A stretch of 56,828 bases of DNA from Chthoniobacter flavus Ellin428 (GTDB taxonomy: Bacteria > Verrucomicrobiota > Verrucomicrobiia > Chthoniobacterales > Chthoniobacteraceae): NCBI RefSeq assembly GCF_000173075.1, contig NZ_ABVL01000035.1, positions 1 through 56,828 of the forward strand, read 5' to 3'. Positions 31,890 to 43,400 of this stretch are shown here, piece after piece (within the stretch, counting starts at the first letter, position 1; each line of letters begins with the position of its first letter). The notes below the pieces were generated by a model, which had not been told where the DNA came from, did no database searches, and worked only from the letters and a program-made list of their open reading frames with translations. Position numbers and translations under genes: made by a program.

Positions 31890-32558
31890 GTGCCCTCGTC
31901 TGCCAATATCATTTCTCTCGCTGCCGTTCGGGAAGCGCTCGCTACGCGCTTTCCCGAAGCGGCGCCTTTGCCGCAGCGGCATTGGGCGACGGGCTGGAGT
32001 GAAATTGACGCGCAGGAGGGTGGGCTGCCGCACAATGCGGTCACCGAGCTTTGCAGTTCGCCCGGATGTGGCGGGTTCTTTTTGCATCGGATGCTCGGCG
32101 CTTTGCAGGTGCAGCGCGGGCTGGCCGCGCTGGTGGATGGCGGGCGTTCGTTTGATCCCGGGAGCTACGACGCCGCGGTCTTGCCGCGGCTGCTCACGGT
32201 CTTTTGCGAAACGCCGGAGCAAAGCGTGAAGGTCACCGATCTTCTTTTGCGCGATGGCAATCTGCCGCTCGTGTTGCTCGATCTGCAGACGATGCCTCTG
32301 CGCCGCATCGGCCGCATCCCGGCCAGCACGTGGCATCGGTTTCAGCGACTGGTGGAACGCAGCGGCACCGCGCTGGTGGTGATGACCCCGCAACCCATCG
32401 TCGAGGCCGCCCGGGTGCGGATCACCCTGCGATCGAATTGGAACCTTTCCGCGCTCACCCAACCGCGTGATGAGTTGTGTGAAAGCCTGCACGCGCAGGT
32501 CTACCGGCGCGGCCGGCAAATTCAACCCCTGGAGGAGGTGCACGTCCGCACCGCTTAA
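31890..32558 (+). CDS. imuA: ImuA, SOS mutagenesis accessory protein
   Basis: This 222-aa RecA/SulA-like accessory factor acts with ImuB and DnaE2 in error-prone translesion synthesis. Visible family features are WATGWSEIDAQEGGLPHNAV and TELCSSPGCGGFFLHRMLGAL, a degenerate RecA-like P-loop without GKT, then VDGGRSFDPGS and LPLVLLDLQ. I choose the GTG at 31890 because the alternative ATG at 31854 would place the SOS box inside the coding region; with the GTG the transcript would be nearly leaderless. It is the first gene of imuA-imuB-dnaE2, with 6 bases to imuB. Expected regulation is LexA repression and DNA-damage induction. Confidence 0.85.
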   Translation: MPSSANIISLAAVREALATRFPEAAPLPQRHWATGWSEIDAQEGGLPHNAVTELCSSPGCGGFFLHRMLGALQVQRGLAALVDGGRSFDPGSYDAAVLPRLLTVFCETPEQSVKVTDLLLRDGNLPLVLLDLQTMPLRRIGRIPASTWHRFQRLVERSGTALVVMTPQPIVEAARVRITLRSNWNLSALTQPRDELCESLHAQVYRRGRQIQPLEEVHVRTA

Positions 32559-32564
32559 AAAACC

Positions 32565-34070
32565 GTGTCCTGGTTCACCGCCATTTTGCTTCCGCAGTTT
32601 TCGCTGCAGGCCGCCTTGCGTTTCCACGAGGAAGCGTGGCGGCAGCCGGTGGCGATCACCGATGGCGACACGGAAAAAGGCCGCGTGTTGGAAACAACGA
32701 TCCCCGCCGCTCACAGCGGAGTGTGGCCCGGCATGGTGGTGACGCAGGCGCTCGCGCGTTGCCCGTCACTGCGGCTGCTGCAACGCTCACGTACGCAGGA
32801 GGAAGTCGTCAGCGCTCTTTTGCTGGAAACGACCGGCACGCTCTCACCGCTCATCGAGGCGACGGCGGAAGGACTTTGCGTAGCCGATCTGCGGCAGATG
32901 AAAGCGTGCGATTGGGAGCCGTGGGCGCGCGGCGTGGTGGAGCGATTCGCCACGCGGCAATTGCGCGTGCAGGTCGGCCTGGCGGCGAATCCCGATCTCG
33001 CGATCCTGGCCGCCCGGCATGCGGAACCCGCGCTCGTCGTGCAACATGCCGGCGCGTTTCTCGCCGGAGTCGCCGTCACCGCCGTGGACGCCGCGCCCGG
33101 CCTGCTGGAGATTTTGCGTGATTGGGGCATCGGTTCTCTCGGCGAATTGGCACGGCTGCCGCGGAGCGAATTGATCGAGCGCCTCGGCCCCGAAGCCGGC
33201 GCGTTGTGGGAACAGGCCGCCGGCCGCGCACACCGGGAATTGCGCCTCGTGCGACCGCCGGAAGTCTTTTGGGAAGCCTTCGAATTCGAGCATCCCATCG
33301 AGACCACCGAGCCGTTGCTGTTCATCCTGCGCCGCCAACTCGAGCAACTGATGTTGCGCCTCGAGGAAGCGTATCGCGTGGCCGCGCAGATGACGCTCAC
33401 TATCCCCCTCGAGCCCGGCCCATCGAATGTCACCGCGGGGACGGATCGTTACGAACGCACCTTCACTATTCCCTCGCCGACCACCGACACCGAGGTGCTC
33501 TTCCGTATCCTGCACACGCATCTCGAAAACTTGCGGCTGGAGCAGCAGCCCATCGGCGTGCGCTTGCGCGTCGAGCCGGTAGTCGCCAATCGCTCGCAAT
33601 TTCAGCTTTTCGAAAGTCCGCTGCGCGATCCGAACCGTTTTGGCGAAACGCTGGGCCGCATCGCCGCGCTCGTCGGCGCGGAAAACGTCGGTGTCGTGCA
33701 ACTCGAAGACACGCACCAGCCGGATCGCTTTCAACTGGTGGCGCCGGATTTTCAAACGCTCTCGGAGCGCGAAAAAGCCGGGCCCACGGCAAGCCACACG
33801 CTGGGCCTGCCGCTGCGACGTTTCCGTCCACCGCTGCCGGCGCAGGTGCGTTTCGAGCGGCATGTGCCGAAATGGCTTTCCTCGCCAATAGCACAGGGCG
33901 AAGTGATCGATATGGCGGGGCCGTATCGCGTCTCCGGCCAGTGGTGGGATTCGCACGAGTGGAGCGCCGAGGAATGGGACATCGAGCTCAGTGACGGCGC
34001 GCTCTATCGCATCTCGAAATCCCAAGGTACTTGTTTTCTGGAGGGCTGTTATGAAGCGAGCGTACGTTGA
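32565..34070 (+). CDS. imuB: ImuB, non-catalytic Y-family polymerase-like protein
   Basis: This 501-aa protein of the DinB/UmuC fold connects ImuA and DnaE2 to the sliding clamp. The N-terminal strand reads WFTAILLPQFSLQAALRFHE where active Y-family polymerases have FHxDxDAFFAxxE, so the first catalytic Asp is missing, as is normal for ImuB. PGMVVTQALARCPSL, LLETTGTLSPLIEATAEGL and the helix-hairpin region WGIGSLGELARLPRSELIERLG fit the family. The start is a GTG 6 bases after imuA. Its 3' end overlaps dnaE2 by 20 bases, so all three proteins are coupled. Confidence 0.88.
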   Translation: MSWFTAILLPQFSLQAALRFHEEAWRQPVAITDGDTEKGRVLETTIPAAHSGVWPGMVVTQALARCPSLRLLQRSRTQEEVVSALLLETTGTLSPLIEATAEGLCVADLRQMKACDWEPWARGVVERFATRQLRVQVGLAANPDLAILAARHAEPALVVQHAGAFLAGVAVTAVDAAPGLLEILRDWGIGSLGELARLPRSELIERLGPEAGALWEQAAGRAHRELRLVRPPEVFWEAFEFEHPIETTEPLLFILRRQLEQLMLRLEEAYRVAAQMTLTIPLEPGPSNVTAGTDRYERTFTIPSPTTDTEVLFRILHTHLENLRLEQQPIGVRLRVEPVVANRSQFQLFESPLRDPNRFGETLGRIAALVGAENVGVVQLEDTHQPDRFQLVAPDFQTLSEREKAGPTASHTLGLPLRRFRPPLPAQVRFERHVPKWLSSPIAQGEVIDMAGPYRVSGQWWDSHEWSAEEWDIELSDGALYRISKSQGTCFLEGCYEASVR

Positions 34071-37000
34071 GCTGCACACCCGCAGCGCTTTCAGCTTTTT
34101 GCGCGGGGCGAGCCTGCCGGAGCAGCTTGCCGAAAGGGCGGCGGAGTTGAATTTACCGGCCGTTGCGCTCTGCGATCGCGATGGAGTCTACGGCGCACCC
34201 CGCTTTTATAATAAGAGCAAAGAGATCGAAGCGGGCAAAGAAGGAGAGGAGAAAAAAAGCAAACCTCGGCTGATTCTCGGCGCGGAACTGACGCTCGAAG
34301 ATGGCGCCGTGCTGCCCGTGCTCGTCGAATCGCGAACCGGTTACCAAAATCTCTGCCGGCTCATCACACAGGCCAAGCTGCGCGGCACCAAGACCGATGC
34401 GCCCGTGTATTGGAGCGAACTCGCGGAATTTACCGAAGGCCTCGTCGCGCTCACCGGCGATGAGGAAGGACCGATCGCACGTTGTCTCGAGCGCGATGAT
34501 TTGGCCGGCGCCCGCGAGCGGGTCACGCGGTTGCGGCGGGCCTTCGGGGATAAGAATGTCTTCGTCGAAGTGCAGCGCCATTTGCAGCGCGGGGAGGAAC
34601 TGCGCATCCGCCAGCTTGCCGACCTCGCCGGCGCCGAGCGTCTGCCCTTGCTGGCCACGAATGGCGTGCAATACAGCATCCCCGAGCAGCGCGGCGTACT
34701 CGATGTCTTTACCTGTGCGCGGCATCACACCCATCTCGATGCCGCCGGCCGGCTGCTCAGCGCCAACGGCGAGCGTTACCTTAAATCCGCGGCGCAGATG
34801 GCAAAGCTGTTCACCGATTTGCCCGAGGCCATCGACAACACCGTCGCGCTGGCCGAGCGGCTGCACTTCACGCTCGCAGATCTTGGCTACAAGTTTCCCA
34901 CCTTCCCCGTTCCTGAGGGGGAAAGCATGGCCACTTACTTGCGCAAGCAAGTCCTGGCCGGTGCCCGCGCCAGGTGCCGTAACTTCAATGAACGGACACT
35001 CCGGCAAATCGACCATGAGCTGGGCCTCATCGAGCAGCTAGGGTTCTGCGGTTACTTTCTCTGCATCTGGGACTTGGTGGAGTTTGCCAAAAAAAGCGAC
35101 ATCATGATCCAGGGGCGAGGCAGCGCGGCGAATTCGGTAGTCTGTTTTTCGCTCGGTATCACGGCCTGTGATCCCATCGAATACAACCTCCTCTTCGAGC
35201 GTTTCCTCGCCGAAGGCCGCAACACCTGGCCGGACATCGATCTCGATCTCCCCAGCGGCGACCGGCGCGAATCGGTGATCCAGGAAGTCTATCGCCGTTT
35301 CGGCAAGCACGGCGCGGCGATGACGGCCAATGTCATCACCTTCCGCGGACGCAGCGCCATGCGCGAGATCGGCAAGGCGTTGAACTTTTCCCTCGAATCC
35401 ATCGGCCGTTTCTCCGCGCTCTTCGCCAATGGCGACTTTCCACATACGCTCGACCTGCTGGCGCAACTCACCCAGGCGGGCATTCCGAAGGATCACCCGC
35501 GCGCCGAGGCCGCGGCTTATCTTTACCAGATGATTCGCGGGTTGCCGCGGCATCTCGGCCAGCACTCCGGCGGCATGATCATCTGCCAGAATCAACTCAG
35601 CTCGTTTATCCCGCTGGAAAATGCCTCGATGCCCGGCCGCGTCGTCGCGCAGTGGGACAAGGACGATTGCGAGGACCTCGGCATCATCAAGGTCGACCTG
35701 CTCGGACTCGGCATGATGTCCGTACTGCAAGAGACCATCCAGCTCAGCGAACAACGCGGGCACAAGGTGGAGCTGTATGAAGTGCCGGCGGATGATCCGG
35801 AGACGTATGAAATGATCCGCGCCGCGGATACCATCGGTCTCTTCCAAATCGAGAGCCGCGCGCAGATGGCCACGTTGCCGCGACTCAAGCCGAAGTGCTT
35901 TTACGATCTCGTCGTGGAAGTCGCCATCGTGCGCCCGGGACCTATTCAAGGCGGGCTCATGCATCCGTATCTCAAACGGCGGTGCAATCAGGAAGAGCAC
36001 GTTTACGTGCACAAAGACGTGGAGGAGATCCTGAGGCCAACCTTGGAACGCACGCTCGGCGTGCCGCTGTTTCAGGAGCAGATGCTCAAGATGTCAATGG
36101 ATTTGGCCGACTTCAACGGCTCCGAAGCGGAGGAACTACGCCGCGCACTGTCCTTCCACCGCTCGCACGATCGCGATGAACGCGGCCTGCGCCAAGTTGC
36201 GCAAACGTATGAAAGAGAAAGGGCATAGCGACGAAGTCACCGAACTGGTCGTGAAATCCGTGCAGTCTTTTGCGGTCTACGGCTTTCCCGAGTCGCACGC
36301 CATTAGCTTCGCCCTGCTCGCTTATGCCTCGGCCTGGTACAAGGTGCATCGCGCGCCGGAGTTTTATGCTTCGCTGCTCAATAACCAGCCGATGGGATTT
36401 TATTCCTCGGCGACCTTGATCAAGGATGCCCAGCGGCGCGGCTTGCACTTCCTGCCGGTGTCGGTGTGCGAGTCGGAATGGAACTGCACGGTCATCGATG
36501 ACTCGACCGTGCGACTCGGCCTCTGCGTGGTGAATGGCCTGCGCCAGGAGCACGCCGCGCATTTGCTATTGGAGCGGATGCGCCAGCCGTTCACTTCGGT
36601 CGCCGATTTCAATCTGCGCACAAAACTCACCAAACCCGAGCAACGCACACTGGCCAGGATCGGCGCGCTCAGCGGCCTCAGTGCTCATCGCCGCGATGCC
36701 TTGTGGCAGGTGGAATTGCCGTTCGATAGCGAAAGCCTCTTCGCCAAACCAGCAACGCCTCCACCGACCACCCCGCTCGCGCCGATGACCAGCTGGGAAC
36801 GCATGCACGCGGATCACAGCGGCATGAACCTGAGCATCGGCAAACATCCCATGCGCCTGTTGCGCGACCGGGTGCCGCAAGCCTGGCGCGCGGCCGATCT
36901 CGCCCAGGGGGCCAACGGCACGTATGTGCAAATCGCCGGGCAAGTCATCTGCCGCCAGCGCCCGGGCACGGCGAAAGGATTCGTCTTCATCAGCCTCGAG

Positions 37001-37198
37001 GACGAGACCGGCGTGGCCAATGCCATCGTTGTACCGAAGCTCTTCGAGCGTTGCCGCCTGCTCATCACCTCGGAATCCTTTCTCGTCATCGAAGGCCCGC
37101 TGCAAAACTACGAGAACGTCATCCACATCAAAGCCCAGCGCATCTTCCCCCTCCCCGCGCCGGAGATGCAGCTCGCGGAGTCGCATGACTTCCGGTGA
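34051..37198 (+). CDS. dnaE2: Error-prone DNA polymerase DnaE2 / ImuC (one frameshift in this sequence)
   Basis: DnaE2 is the catalytic C-family subunit of the mutasome. The ATG at 34051 has GGAGG 7 bases upstream inside imuB. The PHP domain begins AYVELHTRSAFSFLRGAS. The polymerase Asp residues are in WPDIDLDLPSGDR and IIKVDLLGLGMM, and GQHSGGMIIC is also conserved. At about 36175 the frame changes: FHRSHDR continues with MNAACAKLRKRMKEKGHSDE, then FAVYGFPESHAISFALLAYA and an OB domain to the stop at 37198. The length is 3n+1; removing one G from CGC-G-ATGAAC restores a product of about 1048 residues, normal for DnaE2. The frameshift is therefore recent or a sequencing error. Confidence 0.9.
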
Positions 37199-37497
37199 TT
37201 ATACGGTACGGCCACGACGAACGTACACCATGCGATGGCCACATTTTTGAACGACATGCCGCCCCCTCATATGGTATAAGCGCCCGATGCGTATGAAGTG
37301 CGGCCAGAAGAGTCATCAGGTGGAAGAGCACGGAGGGCTGTACGCATCCGAGGACCTCCTCGCCCTCACACGGCCACAAACTCGTCCTCGGTAGTTTACT
37401 CCGCGACCTTTCACGAATTTCCCTCGGCACACGTCATCGTGTGTCTCCGAAAATCCCTTCCCTTCACCTTTAGCGACGACCACGCGCTTCCATTCCC
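37199..37497. other. Gap between dnaE2 and the giant protease gene
   Basis: No gene is supported. A small dyad ACACG-TCAT-CGTGT lies at 37428-37441. The sequence immediately after the dnaE2 stop does not resemble the terminator that follows the second dnaE2 tail at 45151, so the native terminator appears displaced. Confidence 0.4.
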
Positions 37498-40400
37498 ATG
37501 CCCTCCTCGCCCTTCCGCGCCACGCCGGCTCATCCCCGTCCTTTCCGCCGCGCCCTATCCCCCCTATGGCTAACGGCCCTCGTCTGGCTCTGCTTCTGCG
37601 TCACCGGTTGGTCCGCGGAATTGCAAAAGCTGCATGGTCACCAACCCGCGGCGCTGGCAAGGCTCGTACCCTCCGGGCCCCTCGACGACACCCAGGAGCT
37701 GAACCTCACCGTCGCCCTGCCGCTGCGCAATCAAGCCACGCTCACCAAGCTCCTGCAGGACATCTCCGATCCCGCGAGCCCGAACTACCGGCACTACCTC
37801 ACCCCGGCGCAATTTGCCGCCCAGTTCGGCCCCACTGATGCCGACTACCAGACCGTCTCGAAGTTCGCCACCGCTCACGGCCTAACCGTTACCGCCACCC
37901 ATTCGAACCGCGTCCTCCTCGATGTGAAAGGCAAGGTTGGCGATATCCAAAAAGCTCTGCACGTCACCTTGCACACCTATCGGCATCCCACGGAAGGGCG
38001 GCAATTTTTCGCGCCGGACGCCGAACCCTCGGTCGATCTTTCCGTGCCGATCCTGCACATTGGCGGCCTCGACAACTATGCCCTGCCGCATCCGCGCTAC
38101 AAGCTGCATCCCGCTCTGCCGAAGGGGAATGCCGCCCCCAACGCGGGCACCGGCACCGGCGGCGGCTACATGGGCAATGATTTCCGCACCGCTTACGTCC
38201 CTGGCACGTCGCTCACCGGTGCCGGCCAAACCCTCGGCCTGCTCCAGTTCGACGGTTATTCGGCGAGCGACATCACTTACTACGAAAACGCGGCCGGCCT
38301 CCCCAATGTACCTTTGCAAAATGTGCTGCTCGATGGCTTCAGCGGCACACCCACCGGCAATGGCGGCGAAGTGGAAGTATCGCTGGACATCGAAATGGCC
38401 ATCTCCATGGCGCCGGGCCTTTCCAAGATCATCGTCTACGAAGCCGGTCCCGGCGGCTCCTGGCACGACATCCTCAATCGCATGGCCACCGACAACCTGG
38501 CCAAGCAGATCAGTTGCTCGTGGTACATCCCCGGCGGCGCTTCCGACCCCGTCGCCGATACCATTTTCCAGCAGATGGCCACCCAAGGTCAGTCCTTCTT
38601 CAGCGCCTCGGGCGACTACGATGCCTTCAGCGGCTTGATTCCTTTCCCGGGTGATTCGCCATACATCACCCAAGTCGGCGGCACCACCCTCACCACGGCC
38701 GGTGCCGGCGGCGCCTGGAGCGCGGAGCAAGTCTGGAACTGGGGAAACGGCCAGGGCAGCGGCGGCGGCGTCAGCACCCAATACAGCATCCCTACCTGGC
38801 AGCAGGGCATCAGCATGACCGCCAGCCAGGGTTCCACATTCTGGCGCAACGTCCCCGACGTCGCCCTCACCGCGGATAACATCTACGTGCGCGCCGATGG
38901 CGTGGATCACAATGTCGGCGGCACCAGTTGTGCAGCACCGTTGTGGGCCGCCTTCACCGCATTGGTCAATCAACGCGCCGTTACCAATGGCCGGGCCACG
39001 GTCGGCTTCCTCAATCCCACGCTTTATACTCTCGGCAAGGGCGCCAACTCGGCCACCGACTTCCATGACATTGCCACCGGCAACAACTTCAACGCCGGCA
39101 GCCCCACCAAATTTTCCGGCGTCGCCGGCTACGATCTTTGCACCGGTTGGGGCTCGCCGAACGGCGCGGCCTTGATCGACGCCTTGGCCGGCCCGCCGGA
39201 TGCGCTGCAGGTTTCCTATCTTCCCTTTGCCGCTGCGGGGCAAGTTGGAGGCCCGTTCAACCCTGCATCCCAGACTTACACGGTAACTAACAACGGCAGC
39301 ACCACGATCAACTGGTCCGCCGCCAAGACGCAACCCTGGACCACGCTGTCGAGCAGCAACGACACCCTCGGCCCCGGGGCGCACACCACCGTCACTTGGT
39401 CGCTCGCTTCGGCGGCCAATTCCCTGGCCGCCGGCACCTATGGCGACAAGCTCACCTTCACTAACACCAGTACGGCAGTCAGCCAGTCCGTCGCCATGAG
39501 TCTGGCGGTCGGCCCCTATGTGGACCACTACGCCTTCTCCGTCATCCCCTCCCCTCAAGTGCTCGGCTCTCCCTTTGCTGTGAGCATCACCGCGATGGAT
39601 GCCAACAATCTCCCCGTCACCGCCTTTACCGGCATGGTCAATTTCACCGCCAGCGGGGGAAATACTGTCACCCCGGCGGCGTCCGGCAATTTCGTGGACG
39701 GCCAATGGACCGGCTATGTCACTATCTCCGGTTCGGCCGGCAGCACCTCACTCACCGCGGCCAATGCCTTCGGAGCGACCGGCCAGAGCAACAGCTTCAC
39801 CCTCACCACGCCCGTCATCAGCACCCTCACACTGGCGAGTAACGATCTCATTTACGATCCCGGCACGCAGAAAATCTACGTCAGTGTCGCGAGCAGCGAC
39901 AACACCGGCCGCGCCAATACGGTTACTCCGCTGGACCCTGCCACGCAGACTCTCGGCACGCCGATCTCCATCGGCACCAATCCCTCGAAACTCGCCGTCT
40001 CCGACGACAACCAATTTCTTTATGTGAGCCAGCTCGGGGCCAAGGCGATCAGCCGCATCTCGCTGGCCAGCCAGAGCGTTGGCCTCCAATTCAGTGTCGG
40101 CTCCTACGACGCTGAGGACATCCAGGTGATGCCGGGCAGCCCGCATACAATCGCGGTATCTCTCCTTTCCGGCGGCTCATCCAATTTTGGCGCGGCCATC
40201 TTCGACGACGCCGTCGAGCGCGCGAACATCGTCGACGGCCTCGAAATCGCTACTTCGATCGCGTTCGGCTCTTCGCCGGGGACACTCTACGGTTCGGATG
40301 GCAGCGGTCGCGTGACCTTCAATCGCTTCACGGTTTCCAGTTCTGGTCTCACTTTGCTGGATCAGGGGGTATGGTCCGGAGGCAACGGGCTCTCACCGCA

Positions 40401-43400
40401 TACCACACCAGGGATCAAGACGGCAGGCTCTCTTATCATTAGCACCGATGGCGAAGTGGTGGACCCGGTCAGTCGCAATCGCGTGGCGACGCTCCCCGTC
40501 CCGGGTCTCATCGATCCAGATGTCGCCCACGGTCGCATTTACTGTCTGGAAATCGGGAGCGATTACAGCCACGACGTCCTTCACGTCTTCAATTCCACGA
40601 CCTATGCGGAGATCGGGTCGTTGCCTGTCACGGTCAATGGCTATCCCGGAAGCTTGATCCATTGGCCAGGCGGCGTCGCTTTCCGCACCAATAACAACCA
40701 GATTTATATCATCAACGCGGCCCTCCTGGCGCCGGTCGCCAATACGGCGGACCTCATGGTGACCCAAGTGACCACACCCTCCGCGACGATCGGCCAGAAT
40801 TTCACCTTCACTTTTTACGTGACCAACAATGGCCCCTCCGCAGCGGCCAACGTAAGCCTCCGTGACAACCTGCCATCGGGGATGACTTATGTCGCGGCGA
40901 CGACGACCCAGGGATCGATGTCCGCGAGCGGCGGCACAGTCACGGCCAATCTCGGCACCCTGGCCAACGGCGCGTCCGCGACGATAGCCATCACCGTCCT
41001 GCCATCGAATGCCGGCGCCTTCTCCAATCTGGGCACAATCAGTTCGACGACCACCGATCCGGCTGGCGGCAACAATACCGCGTTGCAGACCGGCAACGTT
41101 GTCTCCGCTTCCACGAGCTCCACCCAGGTATCCGTTCTACCGTTGACCGCCAACGATCTCGCCTATGATCCCATCCGGGGCGTCCTGTACGCGAGCATCC
41201 CGTCCAATGCTGGTGCCCTGGCCAATACCCTGGCCGCGATCGATCCCACTACCGCCGGTGTCACCGCTTTCCAATTCGTCGGGTCCAATCCGAGCCGGCT
41301 CGTGTGCTCCAGTGACAACCAGTCCCTCTATGTATCGCTCCGGGGAGCTAACAATGTCAGCCGCTTCAATCTCTCGAACCGGACCATCGAACTGCAGGCC
41401 AGCCTCGCGGTAGATCAAACTTCCGGATTTCTGACGGCGGCAGATATCGCCGCCGTGCCGCAATTCCCGCATTCCTTCGCCGTCCACCAGAACACCTCGA
41501 ACGCAGTGAAATTCGGAGTCGCCGTTTATGACGACAGTATCCAGCGCCCGACCACCGCGGCCGCGCTCCGTCTCGCGGGCTCCATCACCTTCGGATCCTC
41601 GCCAGGCGTGCTCTACGACTACAACGGGGCATTCACGCGATTCAATGTCACCCCCTATGGCGCTTCCCAGGTGGATTCGAATTACAATCTGATCTCCGAC
41701 GGCGGCAGCACCATCCAGTCCGACGGCGGTTTCATTTACTCCTCGCACGGTGAGGTGGTAAATCCTCAGACCGACTCCCTCGTCACCACCATCCCAGGGA
41801 TTCCTTTGGGATCTCGCGGTTGCGTCGATACGGTCCGCAATCGTCTCTACTATCTTCTCCCGTCGTCGGGCAATACCGCCACCCTGGAGGCCTTCGATAA
41901 GACGACTTACGCGCTCACGGACTCCGCAACGATCAATGGCATTTCCTCCAGCGTGACGCTGAGCAGTCTCGTGCGTTGCGGTGGACATCGCCTCGCGTTT
42001 CTCACTACGGATGGAAATATCTTCATCGTCGATGACGAGAAGCTGGTGCCCTCCGTGCTGGCCATCACCGTTCCCCAGACCACGATCGAAGGCGCGGGAA
42101 CCCTGGTCGCCGCAGGCACCGTTTCCGTTTCCGAGCCGCAGACGTTCGATACCTTCGTGACCCTGGTGTCGTCCAACCCCTCCAAGATTGGCGTCCCTGC
42201 GACCGTGACCATTCGCGCTGGGCAACTCTCCGCCTCTTTCAATGCCACGGTGGTCGACAATGCGATCCTCGACGGCCCCAAAAGCGTGAACATCTCCGCC
42301 TCGGCCACCGGGTTCCCCACAGTCGCCGGCACGATCGAAGTGAAGGACAACGAACTCGCTTCCTTCAGCATTAGCTTGCCGGCCAATTTCACGCAGGGGA
42401 CTACCGCGCAGGGAACGGTGACGATCAGTGCGCCGGCGGCGAATGACATTGTCGTAGCGCTCTCCTCCAACTCGTCCTTGGTCAGTGTCCCCGCTACTGT
42501 TACCATTCTTGCGGGACAAACCTCGGCGACCTTTACGGCGACGATCCTGGAAGCAGGTCAGATCGTCGGCCCGCAAAGCGCCGTCGTCACCGCCCATGTC
42601 GATGGCTGGACGGACGGTGGCTCGAGCAGCACCGTCGTAGACAATCAAAACACCGCCAGCTGGCCAGGCTTCGGGAATGGGGCCGGCCATACCGGTTATC
42701 AACCGACGACTCTCGGCGCCGCGCCGTTTACGGCGGGCTGGCAAGCCCTGGGTATCTCCGGCACGTACAGCTTGAATCCCGTCGCTGTCGCCGGCGGGAA
42801 CGTCTTTGTGACCTACAGTTACCCGGCCTGTTACGTGAGTTCTCTCGATGCGGCCACGGGCGTGGAATTGTGGCGCTACACTTATACCAACGGCCCCTTC
42901 GTCGATCCCCCAACTTATGAAGCAGGAAATCTCTTTGTGCGTCGCGGAACTAGCTCCAGTCCAGGAAACGATGCCGCGCTTTGGTGCTTCAATCCCTCCA
43001 CCGGCAGTGTGGTATGGACCGCCCCGTTCGACACCCAGTCCGTTCCCTCCTTCGGGGCGACCGCCATCAACGGCGGAGTCTGGATGGAGGCAGGTTATAA
43101 CGGCGGCCTCTACGGCTTCAATACGGCGGATGGCTCGCGGCGTTTTACCAATACGACCATCGGGCTGTACGACTACTGGACGCCGACTTATTACAACGGT
43201 CTCCTCTACACCTGGCTGGGCGGACAGTTCCAGGCTTACGATCTGCAGACAGGCGCGGTCCTTTGGGCGGATGGCATTGCACCCTCGCCGGGCAGTGGGG
43301 GATATAGCATACCGGTTATTTATCAGGGACGCGCCTTCCTGGTGAATAGTGCGAACTTCTACGCGGTCGACATTTCGACGCATGCGCAAGCCTGGAGCGT

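Noticed and set aside
41137..43389. 750-codon minus-strand frame inside the sedolisin gene
   Set aside because: It is an antisense shadow with biased composition and no domain, while the plus frame is continuous through recognisable propeller and sandwich domains.
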